DNA of 51,235 bases from NCBI GenBank assembly GCA_004552725.1, contig SFNM01000003.1, positions 1 through 51,235 of the forward strand, written 5' to 3'. The translations under genes were made by a program, and so were the position numbers. This document shows positions 7,712 to 15,710 of the stretch, piece by piece. The first letter of the stretch is position 1, and each line of letters begins with the position of its first letter. The notes under the pieces were generated by a model. That model was not told the DNA's origin, searched no databases, and saw only the letters and a program-made list of their open reading frames with translations. The DNA comes from Bacteroidales bacterium. GTDB taxonomy: Bacteria; Bacteroidota; Bacteroidia; Bacteroidales; Muribaculaceae.

Positions 7712-8392
7712 TTATTTGATATAGATTTTTCCGGAATGTTCGCCAAAAGTGTAAACGTAGATGCCGGCGGGCGCATCCACGGGGAGGAAACCGAAGCCGC
7801 TGACGGTGGCATTCAGCACTTTACGGCCTTGGATATCAACAAGTTCGAGCAAGGTGGGTTGCTCCACATTGTATTGCACGCCACCGGCCACTGCTTGCAG
7901 GCAGGCATTGTTTTCGATGAGAGTCACGCTGCCTTTTTCGCCCATAACGAGGGTGAAGGATACTTTGGTGTCGGGGTAAGCGGTGTCGAGAGCGGTGAAT
8001 TCGGTCACAACCACCGGGATGGCAGCGTCGGCATCGAATTCATCGATGAACTCAAATTGGAGGTCCAATTTGGCATTGGCGCTGAGGGTGAGGTCCTTGG
8101 TGACGGAAGTGCCGCGTTCGCAGCTGCCGCCGGCGCACATTTGGATGGATTGGCCGGAGGTGCAATTAGCTGTGAGAGAGACTTTTGAACTGTAAATATC
8201 GATAGAGAGATAGAGCTCGGGGGCCATGGTCACTTCCTTGTAGTCGCCGTAGTCATCGACCACGATATCTTCGAAGCTAACGGTCTCGCCCGGGGTGATG
8301 GCGGTTTTGCCAATGTAGAAGGTGAGTTTGCGAGCCTCTGCCACGCCGAAACACAGCAGCAAGGCAAGCATCGAGAGGTAGATCTTTTTCAT
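7712..8392 (-). CDS. Small exported Cys-containing protein with sorting-type C-terminus
   Basis: 226 residues, family not recognised. Signal peptide about 1-20 (ending GVAEA). The mature part is beta-rich with four cysteines, C77, C86, C91 and C164, the first three clustered in NCTSGQSIQMCAGGSCERG. The C-terminal 45 residues have the T9SS type A look: LVDIQGRKVLNATVSG, then LPVDAPAGIYVYTFG and KIYIK. It sits between two CxxC Omp28-type genes with gaps of 9 and 21 bp, so it is probably co-transcribed. The clustered cysteines make it a plausible substrate of those thioredoxin-fold neighbours, but that is inference. Confidence 0.7.
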   Translation of the reverse strand: MKKIYLSMLALLLCFGVAEARKLTFYIGKTAITPGETVSFEDIVVDDYGDYKEVTMAPELYLSIDIYSSKVSLTANCTSGQSIQMCAGGSCERGTSVTKDLTLSANAKLDLQFEFIDEFDADAAIPVVVTEFTALDTAYPDTKVSFTLVMGEKGSVTLIENNACLQAVAGGVQYNVEQPTLLELVDIQGRKVLNATVSGFGFLPVDAPAGIYVYTFGEHSGKIYIK

Positions 8393-8413
8393 AATATATT
8401 GATTTTAAGTTAA

Positions 8414-9202
8414 TTATTCGTTAACTTTTTGTCGGGCGGCTTGCACCACGCCGTCTTTGTTATAAACGAAAGCCACCACGGCGAGGTTTTCGGGCACCCA
8501 AGTTTCGGTGTCGGTGGCGCGCAGGGGCTGGGTGTAGGTAAACACTTGATGCTCAAAGGCTTTGAGGCTGACGGGCACGCCGCCTACGCCGTTGACGGAA
8601 GCGCGGTACACGTTGTTGTGGACGTAGTCGTTGATGCGGCCTTCGTTGGATTCTTGTCGAGCGACGATGCCATTTTCTACAATCCAAACTTGGAGATTAC
8701 CGCTAACATCTTGACTTTGGGCACATTCGACATGGATAGTCAACTCTGTAGCGGAACATTCCACATCGATGTCGATGTCGAGCGGGGTGGGAAGAGCGAG
8801 GGCGGTGCGCACGGCCGTGGGCCACTTGTCGTGGTCGATGGCGCCGCCGGAGCGGTTCACTACGCCTTTTGGCCAGGAGGTGATATTCCACATATCATTA
8901 TATGTGTCGCCTTCGGGCTGCATCAGGCCGGTATAGCGAGCGTTGTCGGCGGGGATGCCGAAAGCGCCGGCGTGGATGCTCACGGCAATTACTTTGTCGT
9001 GGTATTGCGCTTCGAGAGCCTCGATGGTTTTGTGAGCATCGGGACAGTTCACACATTTTTGGCCGGTGAAGTCTTCGATGAGTACAGCGCGTTCGGCTTC
9101 GATGCTTTCCACCGGAATCAGACGCTCGTTCTCAGCAATATCGTTGCAGGCCACCAAAGCAGCGGCGGCCATGATGATGAGTGTTTTTCCAAATAAATTC
9201 AT
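8414..9202 (-). CDS. Omp28-family lipoprotein with CxxC
   Basis: 262 residues. Lipoprotein signal: a hydrophobic stretch ending AAAALVAC with lipid-modified C19. The thioredoxin-fold domain carries VLIEDFTGQKCVNCPDAH with C50 and C53, then VIAVSIHAGAFG, typical of the Omp28 family first described in Porphyromonas gingivalis. It is probably anchored in the outer membrane and able to do thiol-disulfide exchange; its substrate is unknown. It lies 12 bp downstream of the DUF6029 barrel gene, inside the tlpA-led run. Confidence 0.85.
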   Translation of the reverse strand: MNLFGKTLIIMAAAALVACNDIAENERLIPVESIEAERAVLIEDFTGQKCVNCPDAHKTIEALEAQYHDKVIAVSIHAGAFGIPADNARYTGLMQPEGDTYNDMWNITSWPKGVVNRSGGAIDHDKWPTAVRTALALPTPLDIDIDVECSATELTIHVECAQSQDVSGNLQVWIVENGIVARQESNEGRINDYVHNNVYRASVNGVGGVPVSLKAFEHQVFTYTQPLRATDTETWVPENLAVVAFVYNKDGVVQAARQKVNE

Positions 9203-9214
9203 ACGTCTGATAGT

Positions 9215-10882
9215 TTAGAAGGTGTAAGTATATGAAACGGTGAAGCCGCGAGTGGCGGGGACATATCGACACACACCGCCTGAGCAGTTATATCCGGCGC
9301 GAGTGCGTCCGTAGGCCACTTGGAGGCGGTTGGAGCGATAGTTGCCGGTAATGCCGAAGTTGTAGTAGTGAGTGTCGGTTTCGCCCACGTTCCACATATC
9401 CGACACGGTGACCATCAGGTGAGGTGCCACGGAAAGTTCGAGCAAGCCGTAGAGCCAGTCGCCTTCGTCGTCGGGAGTGTGGAGGTATTGCAACTCGTTG
9501 CGCAGAGTGTAGCGCTTGTCGATTTTAAATTTGGTGTCGAGCACGAAAATGTTGGAGTTGATGCGACCGCCATGGCCTTCAATCACAGATTTATTGTACA
9601 TTTGGTTCATGTACATAAAAGTTTGGCTCACGGTACTGCTCCATTTCTTGTCGATGATGAGGTTAATATCGTGGTAGTAAGCCTCGCCCATACCGAAGAA
9701 AGAGGTGGAGCGGCCGTCGGAGCCCATGATTTGAGCGGGAGCATCGCCGTTGTAGTCGAGGCCGCGAATATAACTCAAATTCAAGGTGAATTTGGTGCCG
9801 TAGCGGCCGCCGAGGGCGCTACCGCGTTTGAATTTGTAAGAGAAGGCGCCTTGGAAAGCCCATTCGCCGTCGGCAGCCTGAGTGGCGTAAGGATACATAG
9901 CGGCAAGGGCGTATGTGTGAGTATAGGTAAATGCCGGCATATTGTTGAGCATGGCTGAAGTGCCGGTCATTGAGCGTTGGCTGCGATAGGCCATATTTTC
10001 GGAGCGTTTGGCTTGGAGCATGGCGCTGAGTCCGGAGCGCGAATAAGAGCCGGCGAGCATCACGGCGGTGCCGCGATTGTAGGCGTATCCATTGTCGAAA
10101 CTCGGGTCTTGGTCTTTCCAAGCAAATTCGCCAGTGAGGCTGACGTTGCCCTTGTGGAATTGGGAGCGAATGTCCCAAGCGCCAACTCGTTCGGGCACGT
10201 TGAGGCGATAGTCGGTACCGGGCACAAAGATGCTTTCATCGTCTTCGGTTTTGAGCACGTAGGCAGCCGAAAGGTTCCAAATAATGCCTTTTTCGGTGAG
10301 TGCCTTGATGTAATCTTGGAAGTTTACTTCAGCCTCGCCACCGTAGACTACCGATGAGGTTTCCCAATCCCAATAACGGCGTTGCACGCCGCCGAGAGCG
10401 GTGAAACGCATACCGGGTACGGCAGTAACTTTCAAACGTCCACCTCGCAAAGCGTTGTCCACGCCAAGGGAGCGTTCTTGATAAGTGCGCAAGATAAAAC
10501 CTGAGCCGAATTGTTCGTAGAAGTCGCCGGCAGTGAGTTCAAAGCCTTTGTAGCGACCTTTGGCATAGATGTGAGGCACACCCCATCCGGCGAAGTCGGG
10601 TTCGTAGCCGGGGAGCGGCCATTTCATAAACTCCATACGCACACCGGCATCCACATATTTGCTGATGAGGTTGAGGTCGGCGTATGAATTAAAAAGTACA
10701 TCGTCGTCGGGCTTGGCGATGCCGATGGCTTGGTCTTCTTGGGGCACCAAGCCGTCGATTTGGACGCTACCATGCAGAGCCACACCGTTGTCGCCGATGG
10801 TTACGGCCGAGGCAGAGGTGGCGGCAAGGGCCAATGCGCCGATTATCAATAGTCGTTTGGTCATTGCGGTAGAATTATTCAT
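9215..10882 (-). CDS. DUF6029-family outer membrane beta-barrel protein
   Basis: About 555 residues; an internal ATG seven codons in (MTKRLLIIGALAL) may be the real start. A signal peptide ends near TSASA. The rest is alternating aromatic and polar beta strands, finishing with FTVSYTYTF, a C-terminal aromatic residue as in outer membrane barrels. Segments such as ELTAGDFYEQFGSGFILRTY and LRGGRLKVTAVPGMRF match my memory of DUF6029 proteins. These commonly sit beside TlpA- and Omp28-type genes in Bacteroidales, as here. The function is unknown; a channel or a surface platform for the thiol proteins are both possible. Its ATG shares one base with the stop of the tlpA-like gene (TAATG), so translation is coupled. 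Confidence 0.8.
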   Translation of the reverse strand: MNNSTAMTKRLLIIGALALAATSASAVTIGDNGVALHGSVQIDGLVPQEDQAIGIAKPDDDVLFNSYADLNLISKYVDAGVRMEFMKWPLPGYEPDFAGWGVPHIYAKGRYKGFELTAGDFYEQFGSGFILRTYQERSLGVDNALRGGRLKVTAVPGMRFTALGGVQRRYWDWETSSVVYGGEAEVNFQDYIKALTEKGIIWNLSAAYVLKTEDDESIFVPGTDYRLNVPERVGAWDIRSQFHKGNVSLTGEFAWKDQDPSFDNGYAYNRGTAVMLAGSYSRSGLSAMLQAKRSENMAYRSQRSMTGTSAMLNNMPAFTYTHTYALAAMYPYATQAADGEWAFQGAFSYKFKRGSALGGRYGTKFTLNLSYIRGLDYNGDAPAQIMGSDGRSTSFFGMGEAYYHDINLIIDKKWSSTVSQTFMYMNQMYNKSVIEGHGGRINSNIFVLDTKFKIDKRYTLRNELQYLHTPDDEGDWLYGLLELSVAPHLMVTVSDMWNVGETDTHYYNFGITGNYRSNRLQVAYGRTRAGYNCSGGVCRYVPATRGFTVSYTYTF

Positions 10883-11367
10883 TATAATGTGCGCACAATT
10901 TCGATGAGTTGTTCTTCGCCGCCGTCAGTGTATCCGCTGTGGCTATAAACCACGTTGCCGTTGCCGTCGCAGATGATTACGTGAGGCACCATTTGCAGGC
11001 CCATGGCGGTGTAGAGTTCGCTGTTGACATCTAATAGCACTTCAAACTCCCAACCTTCGGCATCGACCAATGGTTTCACTTTGTTGGAGTTTTGGGCTTC
11101 ATCGATTGAAACGAGCACCACTTTTACACCGGTTTCGTCTTGCCAGTCGGGGTAAACTTCGGCGATGCTACGGAGTTCGCGCATGCAGGGTTTGCACCAG
11201 GTAGCGAAGAAACTGACGATGAATGGTTTGCCATTGTTGTTGATGGTGGCAGTGTTGACGGTGTTGCCGTTGATGTCCTTGAGGTTAATCGAAGGGAGTT
11301 GGGCCGATGCGTTGAACGCGATACAAGCCATTACGGTCACCATTAGAGTTACGAGTACTTTGCGCAT
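10882..11367 (-). CDS. TlpA/ResA-like exported thioredoxin-family protein
   Basis: 161 residues. Signal peptide about 1-22 (ending NASA). It has a complete thioredoxin fold with FFATWCKPCMREL (C58/C61) and a cis-proline in QMVPHVIICDGNG, followed by the usual LIEIVRTL helix. It should act in the periplasm as a thiol-disulfide oxidoreductase, most likely reducing. It is the first gene of a five-gene minus-strand run with DUF6029, the Omp28 lipoprotein, the Cys-containing protein and the larger Omp28-like protein, and has a promoter at 11406-11437. The CKPC active site is typical of this Bacteroidetes group. Confidence 0.9.
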   Translation of the reverse strand: MRKVLVTLMVTVMACIAFNASAQLPSINLKDINGNTVNTATINNNGKPFIVSFFATWCKPCMRELRSIAEVYPDWQDETGVKVVLVSIDEAQNSNKVKPLVDAEGWEFEVLLDVNSELYTAMGLQMVPHVIICDGNGNVVYSHSGYTDGGEEQLIEIVRTL

Positions 11368-11405
11368 TGGTTTAGAGTTAGGTAGGTTAAAAAATATTAC
11401 CGGTG

Positions 11406-11437
11406 CAAATTTAAAGAAAAATTTTTAATTCTGCGAA
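11406..11437 (-). promoter_or_regulatory. Promoter for the tlpA-DUF6029-Omp28 run
   Basis: TAAATTTG (complement of 11406-11413) is a perfect TAnnTTTG -7 box. A TTCG -33 element lies 20 bp further upstream (11434-11437), one base off TTTG. It starts about 40 bp before the tlpA-like start codon. Confidence 0.65.
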
Positions 11438-11480
11438 TTTTTTTGTTCTAAAAACCGATTCTAATACAATTTTATTAAAA

Positions 11481-11524
11481 CTCACAAGCAGGGGGCCCTC
11501 TTCACGAGGGTCTCCTGCCGTGAG
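11481..11524 (-). terminator. Terminator after the 11543-13240 gene
   Basis: A long imperfect hairpin: ctcac/gtgag at the base, then caggggg against tctcctg, then ccctc/gagggt with a ttca loop. On the minus strand it is followed by a T-rich run (ttttaataaaatt). It insulates the upstream gene from the tlpA operon. Confidence 0.7.
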
Positions 11525-11542
11525 TAATGAACTGTAATGTAA

Positions 11543-13240
11543 TTATTTACGGATCTTTGAGGTAACGGTGCAGTTGGCGCCGGTTTGAGCACGTACTACA
11601 TATATGCCGGCGGGGAGGTTGTTGGCGATAGCGCCGTTAGCATTGGAGTTGAGGACTTGGCGGCCTTGGAGGTCGTAAACGGTTACGGCTTGGATGTCGC
11701 CGTCAACAACCATGTTGCCCTCTTGGTCGAAGGTGATGGTGTTGTTGCCCACGGTAACTACGTCTTTCACGCCGGAGTTGTCGAGGTTGAAGATGTAAGC
11801 AGCGGTAATGTAATCGTAAGACCAAGTGGATTGAGCCCACATGGCCATGGTGGAGAGGTCGCTGCTAGCGATGCAGATACCGGTAACCAGCTCATCGGAG
11901 GTGTCAACTACCAAGTTGCCTTCTTCGTCCCAGCTGGCGGTTTCGATAGAGCGAACGAGGTTGTTTTGAATCCAGTCGGCCATTTCTTCGCTTTCGGAAG
12001 CGAGCCATTCTTCTACGGGAGTAGCCACGCCGTCTTTGTAGATCCAGCCGCGAGCTACGGCTTCGTTGAGGCCATTGCAAATGAAGAAGGTGTCGTCGTT
12101 GGGTACGTCGGATACCAGCCAGTTGAGGCCGCCGGTTTCCACTTTGGTAACTTCGTCGGAAGCGAGGTCAATGACGGCGGGGTAGTAAACCGATACGGGC
12201 CACCACGAGTTGGGGTCTTCAACGGTTACATAACCCGAGGTAACGTATTTTTGGCCGTTGGGGGTAACGTATACGTTGTTGAATTCGTAAGCGGGAACAA
12301 CGTCAACCAGAGCCCAGAAAGCATCATTGAAGGCTTCATATTTGGGCGCCCACTCTTCGTAGAGGGCTTGCCATTCGGTCATAGCGGCGTCGTAAGCGGC
12401 ACGGTGTTCTTCGCCCAAGAAGTCTTTAGCCAAGGGGTAAGCACCGCCATTGTTGTAGTAATCCTCAAAAGCAGCTTGGTAAGCAGCGTATTCTTCTTCG
12501 CTCATGAAATCTTCTGCTTGGGGTTGGTCGGGGCATTCACCGGGATCTTCAGGCAGGTCGTAGCCTTCGGGGTGGAAGAGGTCATTGGCGGGCAGGGAAT
12601 AGGACCATTCGCCGTCAGCACCTTCGGTGTAGATGATGGGTTGGTGGGTGAAGCCGGAGTAGTCGGTGATTTGGCCTACGATGGTTTTGCCATCAGCGCT
12701 GATAGCCACGGCAGTGACGTACTGAGGAGTACGGCCGGTGAGGTCAACGGTGGGGTGAGGCAGAAGGTGGTATTCGCCGAAGCCATCGGCGGTAGCGTCC
12801 CAGTAGCAGGGGAGGAGCATGATGCCTTGAGCTTCGGTGGACATAGCTTCCATCATCATGCCGCCGCAGATGCGCGAGCCGTCGGGGGTAATACCGTTAG
12901 CTATGTTTTGGAGCTCGGCGTTAGAGACGCTCAGGTCGTGCCATTCGCCGTTTTGCCAGTAGCAAGCGGAAGCTACGCCACCAACGACGATGCCGGTGTT
13001 GCTTACGTAGTTGCCCAGACCGCCGCTGTAGGTCAGCATGTAAGTGGGGTCTTCGTAGTAGTATTCAGTACCGGTGGTGAGGTCAACGATGGTCATTGCG
13101 CCATATAATTCAGACACAGCGATAGAACCATTGGGGGCCATGCCCTGCCACGAATAGTCGAGGTACTCGGTCGGTTCGGTGTAGGCGTTGGCGGCCATTG
13201 ATGCGGCCAAGCCCAAAGTAAGGAGTAAAACTTTCTTCAT
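11543..13240 (-). CDS. Secreted T9SS type A sorting-domain protein with propeller-like repeats
   Basis: 565 residues. Signal peptide about 1-19 (ending AANA). The N-terminal half contains repeats of the form A-SADGKTIVGQ / ITPDGSRICGGMM / YWQNGEWHDLS, the HAF-like pattern of extracytoplasmic beta-propellers. In the middle an acidic, Tyr/Ala-rich stretch of about 90 residues (MSEEEYAAYQAAFEDYYN) looks helical and interrupts the repeats. The C-terminus is a clear sorting domain: VTVYDLQGRQVLNSNANG, LPAGIYVVRAQTG and KIRK. It is probably exported to the cell surface. No enzyme motif is visible. It stands alone, with its own promoter and terminator. Confidence 0.8.
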   Translation of the reverse strand: MKKVLLLTLGLAASMAANAYTEPTEYLDYSWQGMAPNGSIAVSELYGAMTIVDLTTGTEYYYEDPTYMLTYSGGLGNYVSNTGIVVGGVASACYWQNGEWHDLSVSNAELQNIANGITPDGSRICGGMMMEAMSTEAQGIMLLPCYWDATADGFGEYHLLPHPTVDLTGRTPQYVTAVAISADGKTIVGQITDYSGFTHQPIIYTEGADGEWSYSLPANDLFHPEGYDLPEDPGECPDQPQAEDFMSEEEYAAYQAAFEDYYNNGGAYPLAKDFLGEEHRAAYDAAMTEWQALYEEWAPKYEAFNDAFWALVDVVPAYEFNNVYVTPNGQKYVTSGYVTVEDPNSWWPVSVYYPAVIDLASDEVTKVETGGLNWLVSDVPNDDTFFICNGLNEAVARGWIYKDGVATPVEEWLASESEEMADWIQNNLVRSIETASWDEEGNLVVDTSDELVTGICIASSDLSTMAMWAQSTWSYDYITAAYIFNLDNSGVKDVVTVGNNTITFDQEGNMVVDGDIQAVTVYDLQGRQVLNSNANGAIANNLPAGIYVVRAQTGANCTVTSKIRK

Positions 13241-13362
13241 AGAACTATTTTATTAGATTGGTAATAATTATTCTTTAACTTTTTGATGAGAAATCAATTA
13301 TAATAATAAATGAATCATTGCTATTTTCGGCAATAAAACTAACAACGTGCTTTTCTCGATTG

Positions 13363-13394
13363 CAAAGTAAGAAAACTTTTATCAAAAAAACAAA
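13363..13394 (-). promoter_or_regulatory. Promoter for the 11543-13240 gene
   Basis: On the minus strand, TTACTTTG (complement of 13363-13370) is one base off the TAnnTTTG box. A perfect TTTG (complement of 13391-13394) lies 20 bp upstream. The implied leader is about 120 nt. Confidence 0.55.
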
Positions 13395-13599
13395 TATTTT
13401 TTTAAAAAATCGTTCTATTTTGATTAAATTTTCGCCAAATTATCACAATTTTGTCACATTTTTCACTAATTTAGTAAATATTACACACCAAAATTCCCAT
13501 ACCACTAACCGCACAAACAGCGCACCCAGGGAGCAACACGCTCCGCGGTAGCACCCGGGGGCTAACGAAAATATAGCACCTCCGGCGCATCAAAGAAAC
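13395..13599. other. Gene-free divergent spacer, left part
   Basis: Between the two divergent promoters I see no gene. 13395-13500 is AT-rich. 13521-13590 turns GC-rich, with three related segments beginning gcacc (near 13522, 13551 and 13577) and a small hairpin ggagc/gctcc (13530-13544). These look like decayed repeat DNA. Confidence 0.5.
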
Positions 13600-13743
13600 T
13601 GTGTCAAAAGTCGAAAATCAAAGAAAATAAGTAGGGTCGCGGCCTGCCGCGTCCGCGCCAAGGTGCAGACATTCAGGCGTTTATGCAGCGCTTGTGCGGA
13701 CGCGGCAGGCCGCGTCCCTACGAAAAAAAATAATTTTGACACA
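13600..13743. repeat. Large inverted-repeat (MITE/REP-like) element
   Basis: The outer 10-bp inverted repeats tgtgtcaaaa (13600-13609) and ttttgacaca (13734-13743) enclose 28-29 bp GC-rich arms (13631-13659 and 13694-13721). The arms are built on the core ggcctgccgcgtccgc, pair with two mismatches, and flank a 34-nt centre. No open frame and no target duplication are obvious. The element lies between two promoters that fire away from it, so it is not a terminator for either neighbour. Confidence 0.75.
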
Positions 13744-13756
13744 CCTACACTAGTGC

Positions 13757-13789
13757 TTCTTTACCCCGCAGGGAGGCGGGGGTGAAGAA
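13757..13789. repeat. Strong hairpin directly upstream of the argS promoter
   Basis: Arms 13757-13769 and 13776-13789 pair over about 13 bp with one bulge and one mismatch around the loop agggag. The foot ends 3 bp before the -33 box. It may be another decayed palindromic repeat or a site that affects argS transcription. Confidence 0.6.
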
Positions 13790-13792
13790 TTA

Positions 13793-13824
13793 TTTGCACA
13801 GTTGGGGGAATTTTTGTAATTTTG
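13793..13824 (+). promoter_or_regulatory. argS promoter
   Basis: A perfect Bacteroidetes pair: TTTG at 13793-13796, 20-bp spacer, TAATTTTG at 13817-13824. Transcription should begin near 13831, leaving a leader of about 20 nt before ATG 13852. This excludes the earlier in-frame start at 13822. Confidence 0.85.
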
Positions 13825-13851
13825 CACTTTAAATGTAGAAAACATCTGAAT

Positions 13852-15639
13852 ATGTCAATTGATAAGATTATCGCCGAAGCAGTGGCGAAAGCCGTTCAAG
13901 CGCTCTACGGCATCGAAGTGAATGTGGAGTCAGTAGCCCCGCAGGCTACTCGCAAAGAGTTTGAGGGCGACCTCACCGTGGTGGTTTTTCCATGGGTGAA
14001 AGCCGCTCGCAAAGCGCCCGAAGCTGTGGGCAACGAAATCGGCCAATGGCTGGTGGAAAACGAGCCGGCCGTGAACCGTTTCAACGTGGTGAAAGGGTTC
14101 CTCAATATCGTGCTTGAGCCAAAATTCTACAACGGAGTGCTCAAAAGCATTGCAGCCGACGACCAATTCGGCTTCACCAAGGCCACCGACCAATCGCCCT
14201 TGGTGATGATTGAGTATTCTTCGCCCAACACCAACAAGCCGCTCCACTTGGGCCATGTGCGCAACAATCTCCTCGGCTTCTCCTTGGCCGAAATCCTCAA
14301 AGCGTGTGGCAACCGCGTAATCAAAACAAATATCGTCAACGACCGCGGCATCCACATCTGCAAATCTATGCTCGCTTGGCAAAAATGGGGCAACGGCGCT
14401 ACTCCCGAATCCACCGGCAAGAAAGGCGACCACCTCATCGGTGACTACTATGTGGCTTTCGACCAACATTTCCGCGCGGAAGTGAAGGAACTCGTAGCGA
14501 AAGGTATGTCGGAAGACCAAGCCAAGGAAGCATCAACCTTAATGGCCGAAGCACGCGATATGCTCCGCCGCTGGGAAAACGGCGACAAGGAAGTGCGTGC
14601 CCTCTGGGAAATGATGAACTCATGGGTTTACGCCGGTTTCGACGAAACTTACCGCCGCATGGGTGTGGACTTCGACAAAATTTACTACGAGTCGCAAACA
14701 TACCTCGCCGGCAAGCAAAAAGTGCTCGAAGGCTTGGACCGCGGTCTCTTCTATCGCCGCGAAGACGGTTCGGTGTGGGCCGACCTCACCAACGAAGGGC
14801 TTGACCACAAGTTGCTGCTCCGCGCTGATGGCACTTCGGTGTATATGACTCAAGATATCGGCACTGCCGAACTCCGTTTCGCCGACTATCCCATTTCGAA
14901 AATGGTGTATGTGGTTGGTAATGAGCAGAATTACCACTTCCAAGTGCTCTCGCTCCTGCTCGACCGCCTCGGCTTCGAATGGGGTAAGGACTTGGTGCAC
15001 TTCTCATACGGTATGGTAGAACTTCCCTCGGGCAAGATGAAGAGCCGCGAAGGCACCGTGGTCGATGCCGACGACCTGATGGACACTATGGTGCGCGATG
15101 CTCGCACTATCTCCGACAATATGGGCAAAATCCAAAACCTTAGCGACGAAGAAAAGAACCAAGTGGCTGAAATCGTGGGTCTTGGCGCGCTGAAATACTT
15201 CCTGCTGAAAGTCGACCCGCGCAAGAATATGATGTTCAACCCCGAAGAATCCATCAACTTCGACGGCAACACCGGTCCATTCATTCAATACGCCTACGCT
15301 CGCATGCGCTCGGTGCTTCGTCGCGCAGAAGAAGCCGGCGCCACCATTGGCGATTACTCGCAAGTGACCCCATGCGCCCTCGAAACCAACCTCATTCAAT
15401 TCTTGGCCGACTTCCCTGCTGTGGTAGCCGATGCTGGCAAGAAATTCTCGCCCTCGGTCATCGCTAATTATGCCTACGACTTGGTGAAACTTTACAACTC
15501 GTTCTATCACGACTGCCCCATCCTGCGCGAAGCCGACCCCGCCGTGCTCTCGTTGCGTTTGCAACTCACAGCTGTGACCGCCCGCACCGTGGCCGCAGCC
15601 ATGAGCCTGCTCGGCATCCGCGTGCCCGAACGTATGTAA
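13852..15639 (+). CDS. argS: Arginyl-tRNA synthetase
   Basis: 595 residues, a normal length for a bacterial ArgRS. It has the N-terminal Add-1 tRNA-recognition domain (residues 1-100). The class I catalytic core has SPNTNKPLHLGHVRNN, whose HLGH is the HIGH signature. A KMSKS-like loop GKMKSREGTVV follows, then the C-terminal DALR anticodon-binding helical domain (FIQYAYARMRSVLRRAEEAG onward). It charges tRNA-Arg in the cytoplasm. The start is fixed by the promoter at 13817-13824. Codon use is strongly C-ending, as expected for a highly expressed gene here. The Bax-inhibitor gene follows after 71 bp. Confidence 0.97.
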   Translation: MSIDKIIAEAVAKAVQALYGIEVNVESVAPQATRKEFEGDLTVVVFPWVKAARKAPEAVGNEIGQWLVENEPAVNRFNVVKGFLNIVLEPKFYNGVLKSIAADDQFGFTKATDQSPLVMIEYSSPNTNKPLHLGHVRNNLLGFSLAEILKACGNRVIKTNIVNDRGIHICKSMLAWQKWGNGATPESTGKKGDHLIGDYYVAFDQHFRAEVKELVAKGMSEDQAKEASTLMAEARDMLRRWENGDKEVRALWEMMNSWVYAGFDETYRRMGVDFDKIYYESQTYLAGKQKVLEGLDRGLFYRREDGSVWADLTNEGLDHKLLLRADGTSVYMTQDIGTAELRFADYPISKMVYVVGNEQNYHFQVLSLLLDRLGFEWGKDLVHFSYGMVELPSGKMKSREGTVVDADDLMDTMVRDARTISDNMGKIQNLSDEEKNQVAEIVGLGALKYFLLKVDPRKNMMFNPEESINFDGNTGPFIQYAYARMRSVLRRAEEAGATIGDYSQVTPCALETNLIQFLADFPAVVADAGKKFSPSVIANYAYDLVKLYNSFYHDCPILREADPAVLSLRLQLTAVTARTVAAAMSLLGIRVPERM

Positions 15640-15710
15640 TCTCCCATCAACATTGAGTGGCGCGTGGAACTCATACAACTAAACATAAACTCGTCTAAAT
15701 AAACGTAATT

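Noticed and set aside
11585..13108. Long open frame (507 codons) on the plus strand opposite the sorting-domain gene
   Set aside because: Same composition artefact. The minus strand has a signal peptide, repeats, a sorting tail, a promoter and a terminator.
13318..13551. 77-codon frame in the spacer before argS
   Set aside because: Covers AT-rich promoter DNA and decayed repeats; the composition is unlike a protein and no start signal or family is visible.
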